DNA of 39,838 nt from Streptomyces olivaceus (GTDB taxonomy: Bacteria > Actinomycetota > Actinomycetes > Streptomycetales > Streptomycetaceae), in the NCBI RefSeq assembly GCF_000721235.1, contig NZ_JOFH01000047.1:1-39838 (forward strand), read 5' to 3'. Position numbers and translations under genes: made by a program. Under the pieces are notes generated by a model. The model did not search any database and was not told where the DNA came from. It was given only the letters and a program-made list of their open reading frames with translations. Positions 28,522 through 36,242 of the stretch are shown piece after piece; position 1 is the first letter of the stretch; each line of letters starts with the position of its first letter.

Positions 28522-30051
28522 GTGGCAGCAGCACCAGTCTGGAGTGTCGACCCCCGTACCGGGAAGCAGCGCGAGCAGGTCGCGGTCGAAGCCACGGCCC
28601 AGGAGGTGGACGACGCCGTCCGCGCCGCGCACGCCGCCCGGGGCGCGCTCGCCGACCGGACCGTCCGCGCGGCCTTCCTGCGCAGCGCCGCCGACGACCT
28701 GAAGGCGGCCGAGGAGACCCTGGTCGAGGTCGCCGACGCGGAGACCGCGCTCGGTCCGGTCCGCCTCACCGGCGAACTCGCCCGCACCAGCTACCAACTG
28801 CGGGCCTTCGCCGACATCGTCGACGAGGGCGAGTTCCTCGGCGTGGTCGTCAACCACCCCGACGACACCGCCACCCCGCCCATCCCGGACCTGCGCCGCT
28901 ACAAGGTGCCGCTCGGCGTCGTCGCCGTCTACTCGGCGTCCAACTTCCCCTTCGCCTTCTCGGTCCCCGGCGGCGACACCGCGAGCGCCCTCGCGGCCGG
29001 CTGCCCGGTCGTCGTCAAGGCCCACCCCGACCACCCGGCCCTGTCCGAGCTGGTCGCCAAGGTGCTGCGCCGCGCCGCCGCCCGGCACGGCGTCCCCGAG
29101 GGCGTCGTCGGCCTCGTCCACGGCTTCGGGGCGGGCGTCGAGCTGGTCAAGCACCCGCTGATCGCGGCGGCGGGCTTCACCGGGTCCGTACGCGGGGGCC
29201 GCGCGCTCTTCGACGCGGCGGCGGCACGGCCGGTGCCGATCCCCTTCCACGGCGAGCTGGGCTCGCTGAACCCGGTCGTCGTCACCGAGGCCGCCGCCGC
29301 CGAGCGGGCGGACGCGATCGGCGCGGGGCTGGCCGGTTCGATGACCCTGGGCGTCGGCCAGTTCTGCGTCAAGCCCGGCCTGGTCCTCGTGCCGGCGGGC
29401 GCCGCCGGTGACGGGCTGGTCAAGACCCTCACGGACGCGGTCAGCGACACCGACGCCGGTGTCCTCCTCGACCACCGCATGCGGGACAACTTCGTCGCCG
29501 GCGTCGCCGAGCGGGTGGCGCTGCCCGACGTGGACTCGCCGGTGACGCCCGGCTCGGGCGGCGAGCACACCGTCGCCGCCGGGTTCCTCACCGTGCCGGC
29601 CGCGCGGCTGGCCGCCGAGGGCGAGCACGACCTGCTCCTGGAGGAGTGCTTCGGGCCGGTCACCGTCGTGGTCCGCTACCAGGACGCCGACGAGGTGCGG
29701 GCCGTGCTCTCCCGGCTGCCGGGCAACCTCACGGCGACCGTGCAGATCTCCGCCGGGGAAGCGGCGGGTGAGGGGCGCGGGGCCGAGGTCCTCGCCGAGG
29801 TGACGCCGCTGGCCGGGCGGGTGCTGGTGAACGGCTGGCCGACGGGGGTCGCGGTGGCGGCGGCCCAGCACCACGGGGGGCCGTACCCGGCGACCACGTC
29901 GACGTCCACGTCGGTGGGCGGCACGGCGATCGAGCGGTGGCTGCGGCCGGTGGCCTACCAGGGGGTGCCGGAGGCGCTGCTGCCGCCCGAGGTGCGGGAC
30001 GGCAACCCCCTCGGGCTGCCGCGGCGGTTCAACGGGGTGCTGGAGCGGTAG
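28522..30051 (+). CDS. Alpha-ketoglutarate semialdehyde dehydrogenase (2,5-dioxovalerate dehydrogenase)
   Basis: This 509-residue NAD(P)-dependent aldehyde dehydrogenase oxidises 2,5-dioxopentanoate to 2-oxoglutarate (EC 1.2.1.26), the last step of oxidative uronate and pentose catabolism. The phrases YSASNFPFAFSVPGGDTASALAAGCPVVVKAHPDHP (split by the conserved Asn at about 141), PFHGELGSLNP with Glu245, and VGQFCVKPG with Cys282 are typical of this subfamily. GTG at 28522 is preferred because GGAGG lies 8 nt upstream; ATG 28480 extends the frame by 14 codons without a ribosome site. It is divergent from the IclR gene and apparently monocistronic. It could serve both the galacturonate branch (udh, kdgD) and the DapA/IlvD branch. 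Confidence 0.9.
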   Translation: MAAAPVWSVDPRTGKQREQVAVEATAQEVDDAVRAAHAARGALADRTVRAAFLRSAADDLKAAEETLVEVADAETALGPVRLTGELARTSYQLRAFADIVDEGEFLGVVVNHPDDTATPPIPDLRRYKVPLGVVAVYSASNFPFAFSVPGGDTASALAAGCPVVVKAHPDHPALSELVAKVLRRAAARHGVPEGVVGLVHGFGAGVELVKHPLIAAAGFTGSVRGGRALFDAAAARPVPIPFHGELGSLNPVVVTEAAAAERADAIGAGLAGSMTLGVGQFCVKPGLVLVPAGAAGDGLVKTLTDAVSDTDAGVLLDHRMRDNFVAGVAERVALPDVDSPVTPGSGGEHTVAAGFLTVPAARLAAEGEHDLLLEECFGPVTVVVRYQDADEVRAVLSRLPGNLTATVQISAGEAAGEGRGAEVLAEVTPLAGRVLVNGWPTGVAVAAAQHHGGPYPATTSTSTSVGGTAIERWLRPVAYQGVPEALLPPEVRDGNPLGLPRRFNGVLER

Positions 30052-30198
30052 CGGTTCGCGGTCGCGCCGTAGGGGTGCGGTTGTACCGCGGCCGGCTCGC
30101 CGTCGTGGCCTGTCGCGCGGTTCTCCGGGCCCCTGGGGCGATCTCCCGCACCGGGACTGCGCGCAACCGCGCGGCCGGGCCCGCGCGTCCTGGTGTGC

Positions 30199-30702
30199 AT
30201 GATCGATGAACGTGCGACCGGGCGCCGGGTGATCCGTTCCGTGCTGCCCGCCGAGGCCGGGACCCTCGCCGCGCTGCACCACCGGGCGCGGTCGACGTAC
30301 TACCCGGACGGGCTGCCCGAGGACGGTACCGACTGGGCGGCCGTGTGGCGCACCGCCGTCGAGCGCCCCGACGGACACGTGCTGTGCGCCGTTGAGCACG
30401 GGCGCATCGTCGCCCTCGCCTCCTTCCGGGTGCCGGAGGGAGGCGGGCCCGACACCGTCAAGCTCTTCCAGTTCCACGTCGACCCCGGCCACTGGCGCTC
30501 CGGCATCGGCACCGCCCTGCACACGGCCTGCGTCGAGCAGTGGCGGGCAGACGGCCACCGGGACGCGGTCCTGGACGTGCACGTGGACAACGAGCGCGCC
30601 CAGGCCTTCTACGCCCGCCTCGGCTGGCTCCCCGACCCGCACAACCCGCCCGCGGAGGGCGACCACCACCTCTTCCTGCGGTACGGCGTGCCCGGGGAAT
30701 GA
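30199..30702 (+). CDS. GNAT-family acetyltransferase
   Basis: This 167-residue acetyltransferase has the acetyl-CoA segment FQFHVDPGHWRSGIGTALH and the C-terminal DVHVDNERAQAFYARLGW typical of the GNAT fold. The ATG at 30199 is chosen; a GTG two codons earlier and an upstream in-frame start are possible, and no strong ribosome site is visible. The substrate is unknown. It stands between the KGSADH and DsbA-family genes with its own gaps, so no operon link is clear. Confidence 0.82.
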   Translation: MIDERATGRRVIRSVLPAEAGTLAALHHRARSTYYPDGLPEDGTDWAAVWRTAVERPDGHVLCAVEHGRIVALASFRVPEGGGPDTVKLFQFHVDPGHWRSGIGTALHTACVEQWRADGHRDAVLDVHVDNERAQAFYARLGWLPDPHNPPAEGDHHLFLRYGVPGE

Positions 30703-30777
30703 GACCGGCTGCTTGAACGTTCACGCACGAGGCGGGGAGGGCCTCCGCAGCGGTACGACCTGGAGAAGAGCCGAGAC

Positions 30778-31491
30778 ATGCGCGTCGAGATCTGGAGCGA
30801 CATCGCCTGCCCGTGGTGCTACGTGGGCAAGGCCCGCTTCGAGAAGGCGCTCGCGGCCTTCCCGCACCGGGACGGCGTCGAGGTGGTCCACCGGTCCTTC
30901 GAGCTGGACCCCGGCCGGGCCAAGGACGACGTGCAGCCGGTACTGACGATGCTCACCGCCAAGTACGGCATGAGCGAGGCGCAGGCGCAGGCCGGTGAGG
31001 ACAACCTCGGCGCGCAGGCCACCGCCGAGGGCCTCGACTACCGCACCCGGGACCGCGACCACGGAAGCACCTTCGACATGCACCGGCTGCTGCACCTGGC
31101 CAAGGAGCGGAACCTGCACGCGGAACTGCTGGACGCCTTCTACCGGGGCAACTTCGCCGACGAGCGCTCCGTGTTCAACGACGACGAGCGGCTCGTGGAG
31201 CTGTCCGTCGCCGCCGGGCTCGACGCGGACGAGGTCCGCGCGGTGCTCGCCGACCCCGCCGCCCACGCCGACGCGGTGCGCGCCGACGAGCGCGAGGCCG
31301 CGGAGCTCGGGGCCACCGGCGTGCCGTTCTTCGTGCTGGATAGGGCCTACGGCGTCTCCGGCGCCCAGCCCGCCGAGGTCTTCACGCAGGCGCTGACGCA
31401 GGCCTGGGGCGAGCGGACGCCGCTCAAGCTGATCGACGACGGGGACGCGGAGGCGTGCGGCCCCGACGGGTGTGCCGTGCCCCGGAGCTGA
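30778..31491 (+). CDS. DsbA-family (FrnE-like) thiol oxidoreductase
   Basis: This 237-residue thioredoxin-fold protein has active-site CPWC at residues 11-14 and the cis-Pro loop TGVPFFVLD near 180-188. It has no signal peptide and so is cytoplasmic, like FrnE proteins, which are linked to polyketide tailoring or oxidative stress. The C-terminus has CGPDGC, an extra Cys pair that may bind metal or form a disulfide. GGAGAAGAG precedes the ATG. No biosynthetic cluster neighbours it, so a general redox role is more likely. Confidence 0.88.
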   Translation: MRVEIWSDIACPWCYVGKARFEKALAAFPHRDGVEVVHRSFELDPGRAKDDVQPVLTMLTAKYGMSEAQAQAGEDNLGAQATAEGLDYRTRDRDHGSTFDMHRLLHLAKERNLHAELLDAFYRGNFADERSVFNDDERLVELSVAAGLDADEVRAVLADPAAHADAVRADEREAAELGATGVPFFVLDRAYGVSGAQPAEVFTQALTQAWGERTPLKLIDDGDAEACGPDGCAVPRS

Positions 31492-31597
31492 GGACCCGTC
31501 GGAACCGCAGGTCGGCGGCCATGCATAAGCGTTGCTTGGGGAAACCGCTGAGAAATACGCAATGGACGGGGAGGTCCCGGGACCGCACAGTGGTGCC

Positions 31598-32433
31598 ATG
31601 GAGAGCTTCGAGAACCTCGTCCGCGCCGAGTTCGCCCCGAAGACCACGTACCTGAACACCGCCAGTACCGGCCTGCTGCCCGCCAGGACCCTCGTAGCCA
31701 TGCGTGACGCGGCGGCCCGTGCGGCCGAGGGGCAGCCGCTCGACATGTTCGCCGACGTCGAGGCGGCCCGGGCCGCGTACGCCCGACTCATGGGGGTGCC
31801 CGCCACCCGGGTCGCGACCGGCTCGTCGGTCGCCACGTTCAGCGGGCTCGTCGCCGCCTCGCTGCCCGAGGGCGCCGAGGTCCTCACCGCCGAGGCCGAC
31901 TTCGCCTCGCTGGTGAACCCCCTGTACACGCGCGGCGGCCTGAAGGTGCGCAGTGTGCCGCTGGAGCGGCTCGCCGAGTCGGTGGGCCCGGACACCGCGC
32001 TCGTCGCGGTCAGCTCCGTGCAGTCGGCCGACGGGCGGCTCGCCGACCTGCCCGCGCTGCGGGACGCCGCCCGCGCGCACGGGGCGCGGACCCTGATCGA
32101 CGTGTCCCAGTCGAACGGCTGGCTGCCGACGGCCGCGGACGACTTCGACTACGTCGCCGCCGTCGCCTACAAGTGGGTGCTCTGCCCGCGCGGCGTCGCC
32201 TTCCTCGTCGTACCGGAGGATCTGGGAGCGGCGGCCGGGCTGCGGCCGCTGTTCGCCGGGTGGGCGTCGGGCGAGCACCCCTGGGACAGCTGCTACGGCC
32301 CCGTCGAGGAACTCGCGTGCTGAGCGGCGCCGGCGTCCAGGTGTCCGACCGGGCGGGCAACCTGCGGGCCGCCTTCCACGTGTACAACACCGCGGCCGAC
32401 GTGGACCGGCTCCTCGACGTACTGGCGGACTGA
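31598..32433 (+). pseudogene. Broken class V aminotransferase gene (deletion and frameshift)
   Basis: The first 242 codons encode the N-terminal and central part of a PLP-dependent class V aminotransferase: YLNTASTGLLP at the start, TGSSVATFSGLVAA, and the Schiff-base lysine in AYKWVLCPRG. After WDSCYGPVEELA the frame reaches a stop at 32323. In another frame the expected C-terminus (AGVQVSDRAGNLRAAFHVYNTAADVDRLLDVLAD, in two parts around NLRAAF) continues to 32433. Intact relatives have roughly 70 further residues between these parts, so a deletion of about 200 bp has removed them and shifted the frame. The start at 31598 fits the family but has a weak ribosome site. A sequencing error alone could explain a frameshift but not the missing block. 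Confidence 0.75.
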
Positions 32434-32455
32434 GGGAAGAGCCCCGGAACAGCAT

Positions 32456-32497
32456 CGGGCAGGAGCCTCCCGTCCCACACGAAGAGGCCCCTGCCCG
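32456..32497. terminator. Bidirectional terminator hairpin between the pseudogene and ectD
   Basis: CGGGCAGG-A-GCCTC pairs with GAGGC-C-CCTGCCCG around a 14-nt loop, giving a 13-bp stem with one mismatch. It lies between convergent genes and can serve both. Confidence 0.62.
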
Positions 32498-32519
32498 AGA
32501 TCAGATGCGGCTCACTTCA

Positions 32520-32624
32520 CCGGAGTGAAGTCCCGCGCCCCGATGCTGCGCTATCCGGGGGACAGCCCCCGGACCCCCGGCCGAGCCGGGTCACCGGACC
32601 GGAGTGAAGTCCCGCGCCCCGATG
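32520..32624 (-). repeat. 26-bp direct repeat duplicating the ectD 3-prime end
   Basis: The same 26 bp occurs at 32520-32545 and 32599-32624, 79 bp apart. The inner copy encodes the EctD end IGARDFTPV. The outer copy would encode the same residues followed by K and a stop, so it looks like the ancestral gene end left behind. Between them lie 53 bp with a strong hairpin. Confidence 0.85.
32555..32572 (-). terminator. Hairpin just after ectD
   Basis: CCGGGGG and CCCCCGG pair perfectly around ACAG, inside the segment between the two 26-bp repeats and about 20 nt after the ectD stop. It probably helps end ectABCD transcription. The surrounding GGGGGACAGCCCCCGGACCCCC resembles dispersed Streptomyces repeats. 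Confidence 0.5.
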
Positions 32625-33490
32625 AAGTCCGGTCGCCTGATCGGTGCCGAGAACGGTTCGACCGCCGTGTTCTCCACGCTGTTGAACACGATGAACACGT
32701 TGCTGCGCGGGAACGGCGTGATGTTGTCGCCCGAACCGTGCATGCAGTTGCAGTCGAACCAGGTCGCCGAGCCGGCCTTGCCGGTGAACAGCTTGACGCC
32801 GTACTCCGACGCCATCTTCGTCAGCGCCTCGTCGGACGGGATCCCCGCGTCCTGCATCTGCAGCGACTTCTTGTAGTTGTCCTTCGGCGTGGCCCCCGCG
32901 CACCCGAGGAACGTCTTGTGCGACCCCGGCATGATCATGAGACCGCCGTTGGTGTCGTAGTTCTCGGTGAGTGCGATCGAGACCGAGATCGTACGCATGT
33001 TCGACAAGCCGTCCTCGGCGTGCCAGGTCTCGAAGTCCGAGTGCCAGTAGAAGCCGCTGGCTCCGAATCCCGGCTTGACGTTGATCCGCGACTGGTGGAC
33101 GTAGACGTCCGAGCCGAGGATCTGCCGGGCCCGCCCGACCACGCGTTCGTCGCGCACAAGTTTCGCGAAGACCTCGCTGATCCTGTGCACCTCGAAGACC
33201 GACCGGATCTCCTTGGACTGCGGCTCGACGATCGAGCGCTCGTCCTCGCGGATGGCCGGGTCGGTGGTGAGCCGCTCCAGCTCCCGCTGGTAGACCTCGA
33301 CCTCGTCCGGCCCGATGAGCTGGTCGATGGCGAGGAATCCGTCGCGGTCCAGGGCCTGGAGGTCGCCCTGGGAGACGGGACCGGGTGTGTCCGGGGAGCC
33401 CCAGACCACCGGGTCCTGCCGGGGGGTTGCCACCTCGGTGGCGCCGCGGGTGGGATAGAGATCAGTGACGTTCGTGGTCGTGGTGGTCAC
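32591..33490 (-). CDS. ectD: Ectoine hydroxylase
   Basis: This 299-residue Fe(II)/2-oxoglutarate dioxygenase converts ectoine to 5-hydroxyectoine in the cytoplasm (EC 1.14.11.55). The signature FYWHSDFETWHAEDG carries iron ligands His150 and Asp152; His251 in CMHGSGDN completes the facial triad. The GTG at 33490 follows ectC by 6 bp, with its ribosome site inside the ectC end. It is the last gene of ectABCD. The 3-prime end lies in one copy of a 26-bp direct repeat, so the final residue is Arg rather than the Lys encoded by the outer copy. Confidence 0.96.
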   Translation of the reverse strand: MTTTTTNVTDLYPTRGATEVATPRQDPVVWGSPDTPGPVSQGDLQALDRDGFLAIDQLIGPDEVEVYQRELERLTTDPAIREDERSIVEPQSKEIRSVFEVHRISEVFAKLVRDERVVGRARQILGSDVYVHQSRINVKPGFGASGFYWHSDFETWHAEDGLSNMRTISVSIALTENYDTNGGLMIMPGSHKTFLGCAGATPKDNYKKSLQMQDAGIPSDEALTKMASEYGVKLFTGKAGSATWFDCNCMHGSGDNITPFPRSNVFIVFNSVENTAVEPFSAPIRRPDFIGARDFTPVR

Positions 33491-33496
33491 GGTGAC

Positions 33497-33895
33497 TCAC
33501 ACCTCCTCGGTGAGCAGCGGGTAGACGCCGTTCTCGTCGTGGTCCTCCCGTCCGGTCACGGGGGGATTGAAGACGCAGATGCAGTGGAACTCCTCGTTGA
33601 CCTTGAGCGTGTGCCGCTCATGGCCGTTCAGGAGATACATGGTGCCGGGCGTGATGTGGTACTTCTTCCCCGTTTCGCGGTCGGTCAATTCCGCGTCGCC
33701 CTTCGTGCAGACGACGGCCTCGATGTGGTTCGCGTACCACATCTGGGTCTCCATACCCGCGTACAGGATCGTCTCGTGCAGGGAGAAGCCGACCTTCTCC
33801 TTGGCGAGGACGATGCGCTTGGTCTCCCAGGTGCCCGACGCCGACTTCACGTGGCGGTCGGTGCCTTCGAGTTCCTTGAACGAACGGACGATCAC
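33497..33895 (-). CDS. ectC: L-ectoine synthase
   Basis: This 132-residue cupin cyclises N-gamma-acetyl-diaminobutyrate to ectoine (EC 4.2.1.108). Family phrases are [49 protein letters not shown] and the C-terminal [20 protein letters not shown], which include the metal-binding Glu, Tyr and His positions. The GTG at 33895 gives the standard MIVRSF start with AGGAGG 12 nt upstream; an ATG at 33931 would add 12 unrelated residues. It precedes ectD by 6 bp and follows ectB after a hairpin-containing gap. Confidence 0.96.
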   Translation of the reverse strand: MIVRSFKELEGTDRHVKSASGTWETKRIVLAKEKVGFSLHETILYAGMETQMWYANHIEAVVCTKGDAELTDRETGKKYHITPGTMYLLNGHERHTLKVNEEFHCICVFNPPVTGREDHDENGVYPLLTEEV

Positions 33896-33936
33896 GGTGT
33901 TGCGATGCCTCCTAGGTGAGGGGTGTGCCATGGTCC

Positions 33937-33970
33937 CCGGCGCCCCGGGCCGCGAGGCCCGAGGCGCCGG
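33937..33970 (-). other. Stem-loop in the ectB-ectC gap
   Basis: CCGGCGCC and GGCGCCGG pair perfectly (8 bp) with a second inner GGGCC/GGCCC helix. It lies about 25 nt after ectB and 40 nt before ectC, inside the operon. It could stabilise the ectAB part or attenuate ectCD. Confidence 0.5.
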
Positions 33971-33995
33971 AAGCAGGGAGGGCGGTGCGGAGCGG

Positions 33996-35267
33996 TCAGG
34001 CCGTCTCGCGCACGGCCCGGGCGAGGGTCTTCATGCCCTCGTCCAGCTCTTCGGGCGTGATGGTGAGCGCCGGCAGGAGTTTGACGACCTCGCTCTCGGG
34101 GCCGGACGTCTCGATGAGCAGCCCCAGCTCGAAGGCGCGTTTGGCGACCCGGCCCGCGCGGTCCTTGTCGTGGAACTCCAGGCCCCAGACCAGACCGCGG
34201 CCCCGGTACTCCTTGATGTCCGCGAGGTTCTCCTCGGTGATGGCGATCATGTGCTGCTCGACCTGCTCACCGCGCTTGCGGGTCTGCTTCTCCATCGCCG
34301 AGCCGTCGGCCCAGTACGTCTCCAGCGTGGCGGTCGCCGTCACGAAGGCCGGGTTGTTGCCGCGGAAGGTGCCGTTGTGCTCACCCGGCTCCCAGACGTC
34401 CAGCTCGGGCTTGAACAGGGTCAGCGCCATCGGCATGCCGTAGCCGCTGATCGACTTGGAGACGGTGACGATGTCCGGCGTGATGCCCGCCTCCTCGAAG
34501 GAGAAGAAGGCGCCGGTACGGCCGCAGCCCATCTGGATGTCGTCCACGATGAGCAGCATGTCCTGGCGCTCGCACAGGTCGGCCAGGGCGCGCAGCCACT
34601 CGACGCGGGCGACGTTGATGCCGCCCTCGCCCTGCACGGTCTCCACGATCACGGCGGCCGGCTTGTTCAGACCGGAACCCTGGTCCTCGAGCAGCCGCTC
34701 GAACCACATGAAGTCCTCGACGGTCCCGTCGAAGTAGTTGTCGAACGGCATGGGCGTGCCGTGCACCAGCGGGATGCCGGCGCCGGCCCGCTTGAACGCG
34801 TTGCCGGTCACGGCCAGCGAGCCCAGCGACATGCCGTGGAAGGCGTTGGTGAAGGACACGATCGACTCGCGGCCCTTGACCTTGCGCGCCAGCTTCAGCG
34901 CGGCCTCGACGGCGTTGGTGCCCGTCGGGCCCGGGAACATGACCTTGTACGGCAGGTCGCGCTTGCGCAGGATGATGTTCTGGAACGTCTCCAGGAAGCG
35001 GCGCTTGGCGGTGGTCGACATGTCGAGCCCGTGCGTGACGCCGTCCCGCTCCAGGTAGTCGATCAGCGCGCGTTTCAGGACGGCGTTGTTGTGCCCGTAG
35101 TTGAGCGAACCCGCTCCGGCGAAGAAGTCGAGGTACTCGTGGCCGTCCTCGTCGTACATGCGGCTGCCGAGCGCACGGTCGAAGACGGTGGGCCAGCCGC
35201 GGCAGTAGCTGCGCACCTCGGACTCGACGGTCTCGAAGACGCTGAGGTCGGGCTGGGTGATGGTCAC
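33996..35267 (-). CDS. ectB: L-2,4-diaminobutyrate transaminase of ectoine synthesis
   Basis: This 423-residue class III PLP aminotransferase converts L-aspartate semialdehyde and glutamate to L-2,4-diaminobutyrate, the first committed step of ectoine synthesis (EC 2.6.1.76). [11 protein letters not shown] binds the PLP phosphate, [12 protein letters not shown] holds the ring-binding Asp, and the Schiff-base Lys271 is in VSKSISGYG. The length and the start [12 protein letters not shown] are standard. The GTG at 35267 has AGGAG upstream. It lies between ectA and ectC in the usual order. Confidence 0.96.
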   Translation of the reverse strand: MTITQPDLSVFETVESEVRSYCRGWPTVFDRALGSRMYDEDGHEYLDFFAGAGSLNYGHNNAVLKRALIDYLERDGVTHGLDMSTTAKRRFLETFQNIILRKRDLPYKVMFPGPTGTNAVEAALKLARKVKGRESIVSFTNAFHGMSLGSLAVTGNAFKRAGAGIPLVHGTPMPFDNYFDGTVEDFMWFERLLEDQGSGLNKPAAVIVETVQGEGGINVARVEWLRALADLCERQDMLLIVDDIQMGCGRTGAFFSFEEAGITPDIVTVSKSISGYGMPMALTLFKPELDVWEPGEHNGTFRGNNPAFVTATATLETYWADGSAMEKQTRKRGEQVEQHMIAITEENLADIKEYRGRGLVWGLEFHDKDRAGRVAKRAFELGLLIETSGPESEVVKLLPALTITPEELDEGMKTLARAVRETA

Positions 35268-35398
35268 GACGAATCGCTCCTCGTTGGGTGAGGGTGTCAG
35301 AGGAAGGTCGTACGGTCCGGCGGAACCGGTGCGGTCCCGGCCGGGAAGTCTCAGGGGCCGGACTGCCGGGGGTGCCCGGCGTCCGGGCGGCCGGCGGG

Positions 35399-35911
35399 TC
35401 AGCCGGCCGCGGACAGGGGGCCGATGCGGTGGAGGACCTCTGGTTCGTGCGGCCCGTCCGGGAACAGGCCGGTGTCGAAGAGCACCTCGCGCTCCAGTCG
35501 GGCACCGTGCCGCTCGGCGAACGAGGCGAACAGTCGCTGGGACGCCGTGTTGTCGGGGGAGACGGTGGTCTCGAGGGTGGTCAGCCCGAGCTCCGTCACG
35601 GTCCGGGCGGCGAGCCCGTCGAGCATCGAGGCGGCGAGCCGGCGCCCGCGGTGCGCCTCGTCCACCGCCACCTGCCAGACCAGCAGGGTGTCCGGCCGGT
35701 CCGGGCGGACGTAGCCGGTGATGAAGCCGACCGGCACGCCGTGCCCGTCACGGGCGACGGCCGACGTGGCGGCGAAGTCCCGGCACCAGAGCAGATAGCT
35801 GTAGGACGAGTTCAGGTCGAGGACCTTGGAATCCCTCGCTATGCGCCACAGGGCGGCGCCGTCGGCCACTCTCGGACGATCGATTTGCAGGTCTGCTTGC
35901 GCGGCAGTCAT
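35399..35911 (-). CDS. ectA: Diaminobutyrate acetyltransferase
   Basis: This 170-residue GNAT enzyme acetylates L-2,4-diaminobutyrate at the gamma-amino group (EC 2.3.1.178). Family phrases are IDRPRVADGAALWRIARDS, LDLNSSYSYLLWCRDFA and VWQVAVDEAHRGRRLA (acetyl-CoA loop). The ATG at 35911 is the standard start; the open frame to 36067 is non-coding. There is no clear ribosome site; instead the start abuts an AT-rich inverted repeat. It leads ectABCD, so its upstream region should carry the osmotic control. Confidence 0.95.
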   Translation of the reverse strand: MTAAQADLQIDRPRVADGAALWRIARDSKVLDLNSSYSYLLWCRDFAATSAVARDGHGVPVGFITGYVRPDRPDTLLVWQVAVDEAHRGRRLAASMLDGLAARTVTELGLTTLETTVSPDNTASQRLFASFAERHGARLEREVLFDTGLFPDGPHEPEVLHRIGPLSAAG

Positions 35912-35944
35912 GTAAATCGAATTTACCCAGGGAAATTCGAAATT
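35912..35944 (-). promoter_or_regulatory. Paired AT-rich inverted repeats before ectA
   Basis: GTAAAT-CGA-ATTTAC (35912-35926) touches the ectA start codon, and AAATTCGAAATT (35933-35944) lies one further repeat upstream. Their centres are about 20 bp apart. A TAAATT within them could be a -10 hexamer placed for a very short leader. The role in osmotic induction is inferred. Confidence 0.42.
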
Positions 35945-36240
35945 GCATCGCGGGACGGGGTTACGGATGCAGGCGTCCTGTGTTATCACGCGGGCGCGTG
36001 CCACCGCGCGAGAAGTGTGCGCAATGTGGCGATTTGTACCGGTCAAAAGGTGCAAAGCGGGCCGCATGTGGATCGGGTCACAATCGCGTAACCGATGCGA
36101 GACGTGTCCGAAATGCGAGAATCGAGGTTCGCGGAATCTTTGTGTTTAGGTCAAGAGAAAGCGGGCAGAAGAATATGGGAACCTGTGCTGATCCATATTC
36201 TTTAATTCAGTTTATGTGTAGTTCGGGAATTCCCGGGAAT
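35912..36240. other. AT-rich intergenic region upstream of ectA
   Basis: This 329-bp gap is unusually AT-rich for the window, especially 36120-36240. It must hold the ectABCD promoter. I could not fix a convincing -35/-10 pair, although TTGACC hexamers occur on the minus strand. No gene is credible; frames crossing it lack ribosome sites and family likeness. Confidence 0.6.
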
Positions 36241-36242
36241 TC
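36227..36242. other. 16-bp perfect palindrome at the aminotransferase stop
   Basis: GAATTCCCGGGAATTC is a perfect palindrome running into the stop codon of the minus-strand aminotransferase gene. It may serve as a terminator stem or protein site. It is followed by AT-rich DNA. Confidence 0.4.
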
